DNA of 64,000 nt, taken from Sorangium cellulosum. Lineage in GTDB: Bacteria; Myxococcota_A; Polyangia; Polyangiales; Polyangiaceae. The stretch covers positions 1,240,001 to 1,304,000 of the forward strand of contig NZ_CP012670.1 of the NCBI RefSeq assembly GCF_004135735.1, read 5' to 3'. Positions 45,167-54,002 of this stretch are shown in pieces. How positions within the stretch are numbered: the first letter of the stretch is position 1; every line of letters begins with the position of its first letter. The notes under the pieces are model-generated. The model did not search any database. It saw nothing but the letters and a program-made list of their open reading frames with translations, and was not told where the DNA came from. The translations under genes were made by a program, and so were the position numbers.

Positions 45167-47455
45167 ATGCGCTCACGATCCCACGGCTCACCTCGTTCCA
45201 CGACGCCTCTCCGCGGGGCGCTCACGACGCTCGCGCTCGCGCTCGCCACCGCCGCGTGCGGCGCGGGCGACCTCGATCCCGGCGGCCGGCAGGGCGCTGG
45301 CGGCCATCCGCGGCTCCTCGCGCGCCCCGAGCACCGCAAGCGGCTCCTCGCGCGCGTCGAGCGCGAGCCCTATGCCTCGATCCTCGCCGCGCTCCGGCGC
45401 GTCGCCGACCGCGCGTACGCGGAGGAGCCCGAGCCGGCCTCGTGGGACCACCGGACGAACGGCGACAACGCGTCGACGGCGCAGGCGAACGCCCTCCTCG
45501 CCTGGGCGTTCGAGGACCGGGCCGCGGCCGAGAAGGCGCGCGAGTTCCTCCGCCGCCTCGAGACCGACTGGGAGACGAACACGGTCCTCGACATCAACAT
45601 CCGGATGCCGAAGACCCTGATCGGGTACACGAACGCGTGGGACCTCCTGAGCGCGACCCCGTGGTTCCCCCCCGGCGAGGCCGCCGAGGCGGAGCGCAAG
45701 ATCACCGAGATCACCCGCCAGTTCTTCGACCGGTACCTCGAGGACGGCTTCTATCGGGATGTCCTGCTCCGCATGGCGCAGAACAACCACCCGATCCGCA
45801 CCGCGGACGCGATCGGCTACGTGGCGCTCGCGTTCCCCGGGCACCCGGCGGCCGAGGCCTGGTGGAACTGGTCGCTCTCGGAGCTCGACCACCTCTGGGG
45901 CCCGGACGGCCGGTACGTGCAGCCCGACGGCGGGGTCTCCGAGGGCCCGTATTACTTCGCGTTCGCCTGGGCGCCGACCGCGGCGTTCTTCATCGCGCTC
46001 GACAATGCGCTCGGGGGGCCCGTGCCGTTCGCGCGCGACTGCCGCACGCGCTCCGACGAGGACCCCTGGGCCGGGCACGGCTGCGTCGACGGCGAGCCGG
46101 CCTCGCTCGAGCTCCCGCTGCGCGGCGGGCTGTTCACGAAGGCCGTCGACTGGTCGCTCTCGCTGCGCCTGCCCTGGGGCAGCCGCCCCCCGGTCGACGA
46201 TGGCGTCTTCGACACCCTGAACGGGAGCGCGCTGCTCACGTCGTTCGGGGGCAGCGGCGTGTACCGCTGGGACTGGGAGCGAAACCGCGACAAGCCCCGT
46301 GACATGGAGTTCGGCGGCGACCTCATCGCCCATCACCTCCTCTACGTCGACGACGCGGTGCCCGCCGAGGAGCCGCCCTTCCTCACGCGCTTCTTGCCGG
46401 ACGCGGGCCACGCGGTCTTCCGCTCGGACTGGGGCGAGGAGGCGCGGTGGCTCCTGCTCGTCGCGGAGCACGGCGCCGCGCGCAAGGCGATCCACGATCA
46501 CGTGGACGGGACCTCGTTCTCGCTCGCCGCGTACGGCGAGTACCTCCTGATCGACCCCGGCTATTACAAGCCGGACTCGCTCGCCAACGCGAGGACCAGC
46601 CCCGCGCCGTCGCACAACGTGATCCTCATCGACGGCAAGGCCGCGCCCGACAAGGGGCTCCTCACCGATTTCGGCGACGCGGACGCCTGGATCCGCAACA
46701 CCCACGACGGCGTCGCGGTCGAGTACGCCGAGGCGCACCAGGACTACCAGGACACGCACGTCGAGCGCTCCGTGGTCTTCGTCGACGGCCGCTACTTCGT
46801 GATCGGCGATCGCCTGGCCACGACGCACCCCGCGGCCCGGGCGCACGCGTTCCGGCTGCACGGCCACGCGGGTCGGAGCTCGGGCGGCGCCTTCGAGCTC
46901 CTCGCCGACGGCGCGCGCTGGGAGCGGACGCGGGCGGGCGTCGAGGTGCGCGTGCGGTCGACGGCGCCGGGGCTCGCGGTCGTGGAGCCGCCGTACTCGC
47001 CGCTCACCGCGCCCCACGTGCACGAGTTCGACATGGACCGGAAGGCCGCCGATCACGCGGTCATCGACGCGACGCTCGAGGCGGAGGCGCCGGGGTTCTT
47101 GACGCTGCTCTTGCCCTACAAGGTCGGCGCGGACGAGGGCCCCGACGCGCCCCTCGCGGCGGCGCCGCTCGACGCGGGGCCCGGCGTCGTCGCGTGGCGG
47201 ATCGAGGGCGACGGCGCGACCGACGTCGCGGTGCTCCGGCGCAGGGACGCCGCGGAGGCGCTGACGCTGCCCGGAGGTCGGGTCCTCGAGACCGACGCCG
47301 AGCTCGTGGTGCTGCGGCTCGAGGGCGAGCGGCCGTTCGCGCTGATGGCGCGCGGCACGCGCGTGCTCGTCGACGGCGCGCCCCGGATCACGGCGCCCGA
47401 CGCGCCCCCCGTCGCCGTGGAGGAGCGAGATGGCGCCGTCGCCGTGGAGGAGTGA
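45167..47455 (+). CDS. Heparinase II/III-like polysaccharide lyase lipoprotein
   Basis: The 762-residue protein has a lipoprotein signal (LALALATAAC), an all-helical toroid (about 40-400; QNNHPIRTADAIGYVALAFPG, PDGGVSEGPYYFAFAWAPT) and a beta-sheet half (HAVFRSDWGEEARWLLLVAEHG, KAIHDHVDGTSFSLAAYGEYLLIDPGYY, SHNVILIDG). This is the heparinase II/III (PL8/12/15/21-type) layout. The HDH-x-D-G-T-S-F-x-L and Asn-His-Pro-I motifs include the usual catalytic His/Asn/Tyr. It should cut uronic-acid polysaccharide by beta-elimination outside the cell. Its product would be the substrate of the next gene, which starts one base after the stop. Confidence 0.85.
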   Translation: MRSRSHGSPRSTTPLRGALTTLALALATAACGAGDLDPGGRQGAGGHPRLLARPEHRKRLLARVEREPYASILAALRRVADRAYAEEPEPASWDHRTNGDNASTAQANALLAWAFEDRAAAEKAREFLRRLETDWETNTVLDINIRMPKTLIGYTNAWDLLSATPWFPPGEAAEAERKITEITRQFFDRYLEDGFYRDVLLRMAQNNHPIRTADAIGYVALAFPGHPAAEAWWNWSLSELDHLWGPDGRYVQPDGGVSEGPYYFAFAWAPTAAFFIALDNALGGPVPFARDCRTRSDEDPWAGHGCVDGEPASLELPLRGGLFTKAVDWSLSLRLPWGSRPPVDDGVFDTLNGSALLTSFGGSGVYRWDWERNRDKPRDMEFGGDLIAHHLLYVDDAVPAEEPPFLTRFLPDAGHAVFRSDWGEEARWLLLVAEHGAARKAIHDHVDGTSFSLAAYGEYLLIDPGYYKPDSLANARTSPAPSHNVILIDGKAAPDKGLLTDFGDADAWIRNTHDGVAVEYAEAHQDYQDTHVERSVVFVDGRYFVIGDRLATTHPAARAHAFRLHGHAGRSSGGAFELLADGARWERTRAGVEVRVRSTAPGLAVVEPPYSPLTAPHVHEFDMDRKAADHAVIDATLEAEAPGFLTLLLPYKVGADEGPDAPLAAAPLDAGPGVVAWRIEGDGATDVAVLRRRDAAEALTLPGGRVLETDAELVVLRLEGERPFALMARGTRVLVDGAPRITAPDAPPVAVEERDGAVAVEE

Positions 47456-47464
47456 GATGGCGAT
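47411..47464 (+). repeat. 27-bp tandem duplication spanning a ribosome site and start codon
   Basis: GTCGCCGTGGAGGAG-C-GAGATGGCG (from 47411) is repeated as GTCGCCGTGGAGGAG-T-GAGATGGCG (from 47438). Each copy carries GGAGG and an ATG, and both ATGs (47430, 47457) are in frame with the hydrolase. The single C/T change makes TGA in the second copy (lyase stop) but CGA in the first, so the lyase reads through and gains nine residues. Confidence 0.85.
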
Positions 47465-48728
47465 CGCGGACGGCTCCAGCGGGACGCGCGCGGCCAGGAG
47501 CGCGCCGCGCCGCCGCGCGCTGCTCGCCGCCGCGGCCAGGAGCGCGCCGCGCCGCCGCGCGCTGCTCGCCGCCGCGGCCATGGCGGGCGCCGTCGCGGCG
47601 GCCGGCTGCTCGGGATCGGAGGCGCCGGGCGGCTCCGCGGCGACGTGCAGCCCGACGCCGCCCTCGCCGGACGACGCGTTCGCGCGCGAGCGCGCCCCCG
47701 GCTCCGGGGACGTGGCCCTCGCGCGCGCCATCGCCGACCGCTGGATCGCCGAGCACCCCCCGGAGTCGCTCCCGTGGGACTGGGGCGAGGGCACGATCAT
47801 GCTCGCGCTGGTCGACCTCTACCGCGTGACGCAGCACGCCCCGTACCGCGACCACTACCTCCGTTACATCGACCGCCACATCGAGCGCGGCTACGAGATC
47901 ACGACGAGCGATCGCTGCCCGCCGGCGGCCGCCGCGCTCGCGCTCCACGCGGAGACCTGCGCCGCGCGCTACGGCGAGGTCGTCGGCGACGTGCTCCATT
48001 ACCTCCGCGAGGAGGCGCGCCGGACCGAGCAGGGCGGCATCAACCACCTCGGCGTGTCGCCGCTGTTCGAGCCCACGCTCTGGGTCGACTCGCTGTTCAT
48101 GTTCGGCAACGTGCTCGTCCGCGCCGGCGAGCGCGCCGAGGGCGGGCGGGAGCTCGACGAGTTCTCCGGTCAATACACCCTCTTCGCGTCGCTCCTCCAG
48201 GACGAGCCGGGGCTCTTCCGGCACGCGTACAACTGGGCGACGCCCCAGGATCCCGGCGTGTACTGGGCGCGCGGCAACGCCTGGGTCACGGCGGCCGGCT
48301 ACGAGTACCTGCGCGCGCGCGCCGCGCGCGGCGAGCAGGACGGCGCCGTGGCCGGGTCGCTCGAGCGGCAGGTCGCCCAGATCCTGCGCACCCAGGACCC
48401 GGACACCGGGCTCTGGTGGACGATCATGAACCGCCCGGACGAGATCTACCTCGAGACGAGCGCGACGGCCCTGTTCGCCGTCGGGCTCGCGCGCGGCCTG
48501 CGGTACGGCTTCCTCGATGCGTCGGTGCGCGGCGCGATCGAGCGCGCCATGGCCGGCGTGCGCGCGCGCGTCGTGGAGGACGGGGCCGGTCGCCCCGTGG
48601 TCACAGGCATCTCCGGCCCGACGTCGGTCGGCCGGCTGGAGGACTATGCGCGGGTCGAGCTCCGCGACGACGTCTCGTACGGCGTCGGCGCCGTGATCCT
48701 GGCGCTCGTCGAGACCTCGGGGCTCTAG
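47457..48728 (+). CDS. Unsaturated glucuronyl/rhamnogalacturonyl hydrolase (GH88/GH105-like)
   Basis: The 423-residue protein has a signal with Arg-rich, twin-arginine-like motifs (RRRALLAAAA then AAAGC lipobox), then an (alpha/alpha)6-barrel with WDWGEGTIMLALVDLYRVT, FEPTLWVDSLFMFGNVLVRAG, YWARGNAWVTAAGYEYLRA and YLETSATALFAVGLARGLRYG. These are GH88/GH105 signatures, including the catalytic Asp in WVDS. The enzymes hydrolyse unsaturated uronic sugars made by lyases. The signal-region coding sequence is a perfect 42-bp tandem duplication (47490-47573). It directly follows the lyase, so the pair would degrade one acidic polysaccharide in sequence. Confidence 0.85.
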   Translation: MAIADGSSGTRAARSAPRRRALLAAAARSAPRRRALLAAAAMAGAVAAAGCSGSEAPGGSAATCSPTPPSPDDAFARERAPGSGDVALARAIADRWIAEHPPESLPWDWGEGTIMLALVDLYRVTQHAPYRDHYLRYIDRHIERGYEITTSDRCPPAAAALALHAETCAARYGEVVGDVLHYLREEARRTEQGGINHLGVSPLFEPTLWVDSLFMFGNVLVRAGERAEGGRELDEFSGQYTLFASLLQDEPGLFRHAYNWATPQDPGVYWARGNAWVTAAGYEYLRARAARGEQDGAVAGSLERQVAQILRTQDPDTGLWWTIMNRPDEIYLETSATALFAVGLARGLRYGFLDASVRGAIERAMAGVRARVVEDGAGRPVVTGISGPTSVGRLEDYARVELRDDVSYGVGAVILALVETSGL

Positions 48729-48783
48729 GCTCTGTCTGACGGACGTCGCGAGCCGGTGGAGACCAGGGGGAGCGGGCGAGGAA

Positions 48784-50358
48784 TCAGGGCGGGCCCGCGG
48801 CGCCGTCCGCGATCCATTGACGCAGGATCTCGAGCTCCTGCGCGCTGAGGGTCGGCCCGCTCGAGCCGGGCGGCATCACGCCCGGGATGCACTGCGCGTC
48901 GGCGGTCGGCTGGCAACCCGCGGCGCCCGCCTTGTCGGCGACCTTGAGGTAGAGCCAGCTCTTGTCGGGATCGCCCGGGACGACGAGCTTGAACTGGCCG
49001 CCGTGGATGGAGGGGACGTTGACCAGGCCCTCGACGATCTCCTTGGAGCTGATGCGGCCGCCGAGCGTCAGCCGCGCATTGGCGCCCGTCTCGGCGTGGC
49101 AGCCGCTGCACAGGTTCTTCTGACTCTCGAGGATGGGCCGCACCTTCTCGTGGAAGAACCCTGACTCCTCCGGCAAAGGCTCGTCGAGCGCCGGGACCTG
49201 CTCGGGCGGCAGCTTCTCCTTGACGATCCTGATGTAGGTGTCCATCTCGCGACACTGCGTCACGAGATCATCCTTCAACTTCTGATCGTCCGGCATCAGC
49301 CCCTTGGCGCGGCGATACTTCTCCCACACGTTGTCGATCCAGCCGTGGAGCTTCCAGAACATGTAGTTGTCGATGTTCGCCTCGGTGTTGTTCACGCCGT
49401 GCTTCGTGTTGCCCGGCCGCGCCCACTTGGCGTGCAGCACGAAGTGGAGGCCCACCCACGGCATGTTGGTTGTACCCCTCAGCTTCTGCCCCACGTTGCA
49501 CTGGAGCCAGAAGCCGAGCTCGCCTTCGTCCTTGAACCTCGCGAGGTTCTCGGGCTTGTCGATCTCGTCGCCGATCTTTCCGGCCTCGAGGATCTGCGGA
49601 TCCCAGTCTTTCCACGCGGAGCGCCACTGGGGCGGTACGTCCTCCGCCTTGGTCGGGAACTTCTCGAAGCCCGTGAACTGCTCGCTATGGTTGGGCCAGA
49701 GCTGCTTCAGCGCCTGGATCATGTGGCGGTGAAACACCAGGAACTGATATCCGTCGCCGCCGGTCTGGCAGTTCTGATCTTCCGGGACCAGCTGCTTGTA
49801 GTCGCAGATCCCCACCTTGCTCAGCAGGCTGCCGCCCGGAAGGCTGCAGCCGCGGATCGCGTGCCACTCGATGTGGGCAATCTGCCAGGCGTTTTCATAC
49901 ATGTACTCGAGCACCTCCGGCTGCACCGTGGTGTCGACGATGTTCGGATCGGTGTTGCCGGGCGGATAGTACTCCGCGGGGCCGTCCTTCATCGTGGGGC
50001 TGGAGTCGCTCGGGTGGGGAGGGTGGCCGTACAGGCAGTGGTCATACGGGTGGTCGTTCGCGTCGCCGCCGCCCACGCCCACGCCCGCGCCGCCCGTGCC
50101 CGCCGGGTCGCCGCTGCCCGTGCCGCCCGTGCCCGCGGTGACGGGGCCGCCGCTCGTTCCACCCCCCGTTCCGGTTGCGGTGGTCCAGCCGCCGGGGCCG
50201 GTCCCACCGCCGGCGCTCCCGCTGGTGGCCTCTCCACCCGTGCTGCCGGACCCGCCGGTGTTCGCGCCGGGGCCGTCCGACGTTTCACCGACGCACGCTG
50301 CTAGTGCGACGCATGCCGGTACAAGGACCGAAGTCAAGAGAATTCGATGGTATCTCAT
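48784..50358 (-). CDS. Tyrosinase-like copper protein fused to a cytochrome c domain, lipoprotein
   Basis: The 524-residue protein has a signal with lipobox LAAC (Cys-22) and a Gly/Thr linker to about residue 100. A tyrosinase-like type 3 copper domain follows (IEWHAIRGC, FLVFHRHMIQALKQLWP; second site LHFVLHAKWA and FWKLHGWIDNVWEKYRR, with H305, H309, H338). A C-terminal cytochrome-like segment has CSGCH and a distal MPPGSSGP. The first copper site is less canonical than the second. Fusion of a type 3 Cu oxidase and a mono-haem c domain suggests electron transfer from the oxidised substrate to a chain. A stand-alone gene with an AT-rich promoter region. Confidence 0.8.
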   Translation of the reverse strand: MRYHRILLTSVLVPACVALAACVGETSDGPGANTGGSGSTGGEATSGSAGGGTGPGGWTTATGTGGGTSGGPVTAGTGGTGSGDPAGTGGAGVGVGGGDANDHPYDHCLYGHPPHPSDSSPTMKDGPAEYYPPGNTDPNIVDTTVQPEVLEYMYENAWQIAHIEWHAIRGCSLPGGSLLSKVGICDYKQLVPEDQNCQTGGDGYQFLVFHRHMIQALKQLWPNHSEQFTGFEKFPTKAEDVPPQWRSAWKDWDPQILEAGKIGDEIDKPENLARFKDEGELGFWLQCNVGQKLRGTTNMPWVGLHFVLHAKWARPGNTKHGVNNTEANIDNYMFWKLHGWIDNVWEKYRRAKGLMPDDQKLKDDLVTQCREMDTYIRIVKEKLPPEQVPALDEPLPEESGFFHEKVRPILESQKNLCSGCHAETGANARLTLGGRISSKEIVEGLVNVPSIHGGQFKLVVPGDPDKSWLYLKVADKAGAAGCQPTADAQCIPGVMPPGSSGPTLSAQELEILRQWIADGAAGPP

Positions 50359-50929
50359 GTGCGTTCTCGCCTTTATTCTGCATAAAAAATTCGGCGTAAG
50401 ACCCTGCCGGACCCGGCGCAGTCGACCGGGCACGACGGTCGACTCGCTCCGGAGAGCATTCCCGCTCGCAGACGAATTGATCATGCGGGTAAAAGAATTC
50501 TGGTGGAGCGTGGCGCTGCGGGGGGAGCGCGCGCCGACACCGCTCATTTCCAGTCCGAGCGCTGGAGCCGCGCGCCGTCCGGCCATTCCGCGAGCCGCGG
50601 TTCTTGATGCCGGACTCTGCCATTGGAGGGCAGCCGGCCTCGAGCGGGCCATTCGACAACCCTGTCGATTCGATCGACGTCAATCGCGCCAGCGGCCTCG
50701 GCGATGAGGTGGTCGCGGCGGCCGGCGGCAAGGTCACCTGCGGCGAGGTCCCCCCGCCGCCCCCGGCCCGGCTGCCGCGCCGCGCGCGCGCCGCAGCCCG
50801 TCCGCCTGCGCCCCGCGGCACGCGACTTGAAGCGATCCGGTCCACACGCCCCGGGATGTCCGGGCGTGCCAGGGCGATCCGAGCGCGCGCGCCGCCGTCG
50901 CGGAGCGCGCCGGAATCGGCGAGGACTCC
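50359..50929. promoter_or_regulatory. Intergenic region with AT-rich promoter patch
   Basis: No gene is supported. Just upstream of the leftward copper protein is an unusually AT-rich patch (around 50371-50393; on the minus strand AATTTTTTATGCAGAATAAA), exceptional in this GC background and likely to contain the -10 region. The right part should hold the promoter of the rightward exporter operon. Confidence 0.5.
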
Positions 50930-51661
50930 ATGGCTCCTCTCGTCAAGCTCGAGGCGATCTCCAAGGTGTACTGGATGGGGGAGGTGGGCGTGCAGGCGCT
51001 GCGCGGCGTCTCGCTGGAGCTCTCCCGGGGCGAGATGGTCGCGATCATGGGCGCCTCGGGGTCGGGCAAGTCGACGGCCCTGAACGTCATCGGCACGCTC
51101 GATCGGCCCACCGGGGGCCGGTACCTGCTCGACGGCGAGCCGGTCGAGCGGCTCGACGAGGTCGACCTCGCCCGGATCCGCAACCGGAACATCGGGTTTG
51201 TCTTCCAGTCGTTCAACCTCCTGCCGCGCGACAGCGCCCTCGCGAACGTCGCGCTGCCGATGGTCTACGCCGGCGTCCGGCCGGCCGAGCGGCGGGCGCG
51301 GGCCGCGCGCGCCCTCGCGCGCGTGGGGCTCGAGGACCGGGCGCACCACCGGCCGAGCCAGCTCTCCGGCGGCCAGCAGCAGCGCGTCGCCGTCGCCCGC
51401 GCCATCGTCAACGAGCCGTCGCTGCTCCTCGCGGACGAGCCGACCGGCGCGCTCGACTCGGCCACCTCCCGGCAGCTCATGGAGCTGTTCTGCGCGCTGC
51501 ACGCGCAGGGGATGACGGTGATCGTCGTCACCCACGACCGATCCATCGCCGACTACGCCACCCGCGTCGTCACCTTCCGCGACGGCGCCCTCGTCGAGGA
51601 CACGGGCCCGCGCGGGCGGCGCGCTGAGGTCCCGGCGGCGCCGCCAGGAGGCCCCCCGTGA
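50930..51661 (+). CDS. MacB/LolD-type ABC transporter ATPase
   Basis: This 243-residue ATPase has Walker [10 protein letters not shown] (41-49), Q-loop Q93, signature [13 protein letters not shown] (from 145), Walker B LLLADE (165-170) and switch His-202 (VTHD). Its general form ([40 protein letters not shown]) is the MacB/LolD/FtsE family that powers mechanotransmission-type exporters. It is the first of four overlapping genes, with a GTGA junction to the adaptor. A Pro/Gly tail follows the normal domain end. Confidence 0.9.
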   Translation: MAPLVKLEAISKVYWMGEVGVQALRGVSLELSRGEMVAIMGASGSGKSTALNVIGTLDRPTGGRYLLDGEPVERLDEVDLARIRNRNIGFVFQSFNLLPRDSALANVALPMVYAGVRPAERRARAARALARVGLEDRAHHRPSQLSGGQQQRVAVARAIVNEPSLLLADEPTGALDSATSRQLMELFCALHAQGMTVIVVTHDRSIADYATRVVTFRDGALVEDTGPRGRRAEVPAAPPGGPP

Positions 51662-52779
51662 GCGCCCGGCGCAGGCGGCGGCGGTGGCCGTGGCTCGCCG
51701 CGGTCGCGGCGCTCGCCGGGGGCGGCGCCGCCTTCGTCGCGGCGCGCGGCCCGGGCCCCGCGCCCATCGACCCCGCGCTCGTCGTGACCGCCCGGCGCGG
51801 CGATCTCGCGGTCGAGGTCCTCGAGACCGGGCGCATCGAGGCCCGCGAGCAGGTCGAGCTCAAGTCCAAGATCGCGGGCCAGGTCGCCGAGGTGCTCGCC
51901 GGCGAGGGCGCCCGGGTCGCGGAGGGCGAGCTCCTGCTCGTGCTCGATCCGACCGACCCCGCGCGCGAGGTCGCCCGCGCCGAGGCCGAGCTCGCCCAGG
52001 CCAGGGCCGCCGCGCGCTTCGCCCGGATCGAGGCGGAGCGGCGGACCGCCGGGGTCGAGGCCAGCGTCACCCGCGCGGACGAGCGCGACCAGGCCCGGCA
52101 CGAGCTCGCCGTCAAGACGATCGCGGTCCGGCTCGCCGAGGTCGCGCTGCGCGCGGCGAAGGACCGGCTCCGGGACACGAAGATCGCCTCGCCCATCGAC
52201 GGCACCGTGATCCAGCGGGACATCGATCCCGGCGAGGTCGTCACGCCGGGCGTGGAGTCGACCTTCGAGGCCAAGGCGCTGCTCACCGTGGCCGATCTCT
52301 CGACGCTCGTGGTGAAGGTCGATCTCAACCAGATCGACGTGGCCAAGGTGGCGCTCGGCCAGCCGGCGACCCTGACGCTCGACGCCCTGCCCGGCAGGAC
52401 GTACACGGCCACGGTCACCCGGATCGCGCCCGCCTCGGTGAAGCGCGAGGGCCGCGAGGTCGAGGTCTTCCCGGTCGAGGCCGAGCTCTCCGGGGTCGAT
52501 GGCCTCCTCCGGCCCGGGATGACGGCGGACGTGCGCATCCTGCTCGACAGCAGGCCGGACGTGGTCTCGCTGCCGATCGAGGCCGTCGCGGAGGAGGGCG
52601 GCAAGCAGCGCGTGACGCGCGTCGTCGACGGGCCGGACGGCGAGCCGATCACCGAGGAGGTGGAGGTCGCGCTCGGCGCGCGCAACGACCGCGAGGTCGA
52701 GGTCGTGAGCGGCGTCCCGGAAGGGGCCCGCGTGCTCATCAACCCGCCCTCGGCGGCCCCGAACGAGACCCGGATGTGA
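51658..52779 (+). CDS. MacA-like periplasmic adaptor (HlyD/RND-type membrane-fusion protein)
   Basis: The 373-residue protein has a basic start and one membrane helix (WLAAVAALAGGGAAFVAA), a lipoyl/barrel-sandwich half-motif (GRIEAREQVELKSKIAGQVAEVLAGEGARVAEGELLLVLDP), a coiled-coil hairpin (ARAEAELAQARAAARFARIE to RLAEVALRAAKDRLRDT) and a beta-barrel (IDGTVIQRDIDPGEVVTPG, VDLNQIDVAKVALGQPATL). This is the MacA plan. It would link the inner-membrane ABC complex to an outer-membrane channel; no TolC-like gene is in the window. GTG 51658 overlaps the ATPase stop; the downstream overlap (GTGA) is with the first permease. Confidence 0.88.
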   Translation: MSARRRRRRWPWLAAVAALAGGGAAFVAARGPGPAPIDPALVVTARRGDLAVEVLETGRIEAREQVELKSKIAGQVAEVLAGEGARVAEGELLLVLDPTDPAREVARAEAELAQARAAARFARIEAERRTAGVEASVTRADERDQARHELAVKTIAVRLAEVALRAAKDRLRDTKIASPIDGTVIQRDIDPGEVVTPGVESTFEAKALLTVADLSTLVVKVDLNQIDVAKVALGQPATLTLDALPGRTYTATVTRIAPASVKREGREVEVFPVEAELSGVDGLLRPGMTADVRILLDSRPDVVSLPIEAVAEEGGKQRVTRVVDGPDGEPITEEVEVALGARNDREVEVVSGVPEGARVLINPPSAAPNETRM

Positions 52780-54002
52780 GGTGGCTCGTCCCCCTCTCGA
52801 TCGCCGCGAGGGCGCTCTCGGCGCACCGGCTGCGGTCGCTGCTCACGGTGCTCAGCATCGCGCTCGGCGCCTCCGCCATCGTGCTCATGATCTCGCTCGC
52901 CGAGAGCGGCCTGCTCACGCTGAGCCGCGGCCTCGAGGAGCTCGGCGGGGCGCGGCTCGTCCTCGTCGTGCCGAAGGAGCCGGAGCGCGCCGCGCGGAAG
53001 AGGGCGATGTTCACGACCGGCTTCACCCGGCGGGACCGCGACCGGCTCGCGCGCGGCGTGCCGCACGTGGTCGAGCACGCGGCGTACGCGCCGCTCGGGC
53101 CCGAGGACGTGATCTCCGACGAGGGCAGGGAGGATCGCGCCCACCTCGTCGCGGCCGACAGCGGCTTCCTCGGCGCCTTCCGGATGCGCGTCGCCCGCGG
53201 CCGCGCCTTCACCGACGAGGAGGACCGCCGCCGCGCCCGCGTCTGCGTCGCCGGGCCGAGGCTCGCGGAGCGGCTCTTCCGCGGCGACCCGATCGGCCGG
53301 TCGGTCACGGTCGGCGGCCTCCGCTGCCGCGTCATCGGCGTGCTCGAGGACCGCGCGCGCCTCGGCGTCGACTTCGGCTTCGACTGGGTCGATCTGCTGG
53401 TCGCGCCCATCGACACGGTGACGGACGTCGAGGAGGCCGCGAGCGCCTCGGCGCTCCTCGTCGTCAAGACCGACGATCCCCGCAACAACGATCCGGTGAA
53501 GCGCATCCTCAACGCGCTCCTCGTGGAGCGCCACCACGGCGTCGACGACTTCACCCTCCTCGATTTCAGCGGCCTCCTGCGGAAGCTCGAGGGGACGGTG
53601 GCCGTGATGAAGGCGATCGTCGGCCTCATCGCGGGCGTCGCGCTGCTCATCGGCGGCGTGGGCGTGATGAACATGATGCTCGTCAGCGTGTCCGAGCGCG
53701 TGCGCGAGATCGGCGTCCGCAAGGCGCTCGGGGCGGCGCCGCGCGACATCGGCGCCCAGTTCCTGTGCGAGGCGGCGCTGCTCTCCGGCCTCGGCGGCCT
53801 GCTCGGGGCCCTCTGCGGCGGGGCCGCGGCCCACCTCGCCTCGGCGCTCATCCGCCGCTTCACGCCGGGCTGGGTCGGCGCGGTCTCGACGTCGGCGGTG
53901 ATCGCGGCGCTCCTCGTCTCCGGCCTCGTGGGCGTGGCGTTCGGGTGGCTGCCGGCCCGGCGCGCGGGCCGGCTCGACCCGGCGGAGGCGCTGCGGCGAT
54001 GA
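52776..54002 (+). CDS. MacB-like ABC permease, first of two
   Basis: The 408-residue permease has the FtsX/MacB layout: one helix (about 5-35, LRSLLTVLSIALGASAIVLM), a large periplasmic domain (MacB_PCD, about 40-270), then three helices. The first of these includes VGLIAGVALLIGGVGVMNMMLVSVSERVREIGVRKALGA, the most conserved FtsX motif. No ATPase domain is fused; that is supplied by the first gene. GTG 52776 overlaps the adaptor stop by 4 bases. The periplasmic part differs from the second permease, which argues for a heterodimer. Confidence 0.88.
   Translation: MRWLVPLSIAARALSAHRLRSLLTVLSIALGASAIVLMISLAESGLLTLSRGLEELGGARLVLVVPKEPERAARKRAMFTTGFTRRDRDRLARGVPHVVEHAAYAPLGPEDVISDEGREDRAHLVAADSGFLGAFRMRVARGRAFTDEEDRRRARVCVAGPRLAERLFRGDPIGRSVTVGGLRCRVIGVLEDRARLGVDFGFDWVDLLVAPIDTVTDVEEAASASALLVVKTDDPRNNDPVKRILNALLVERHHGVDDFTLLDFSGLLRKLEGTVAVMKAIVGLIAGVALLIGGVGVMNMMLVSVSERVREIGVRKALGAAPRDIGAQFLCEAALLSGLGGLLGALCGGAAAHLASALIRRFTPGWVGAVSTSAVIAALLVSGLVGVAFGWLPARRAGRLDPAEALRR

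Noticed and set aside
50482..50707. A rightward frame starting MRVKEFWWSVALRGE before the exporter operon
   Set aside because: After the first 15 residues it is Arg/Ala-rich and unlike any family; no ribosome site.
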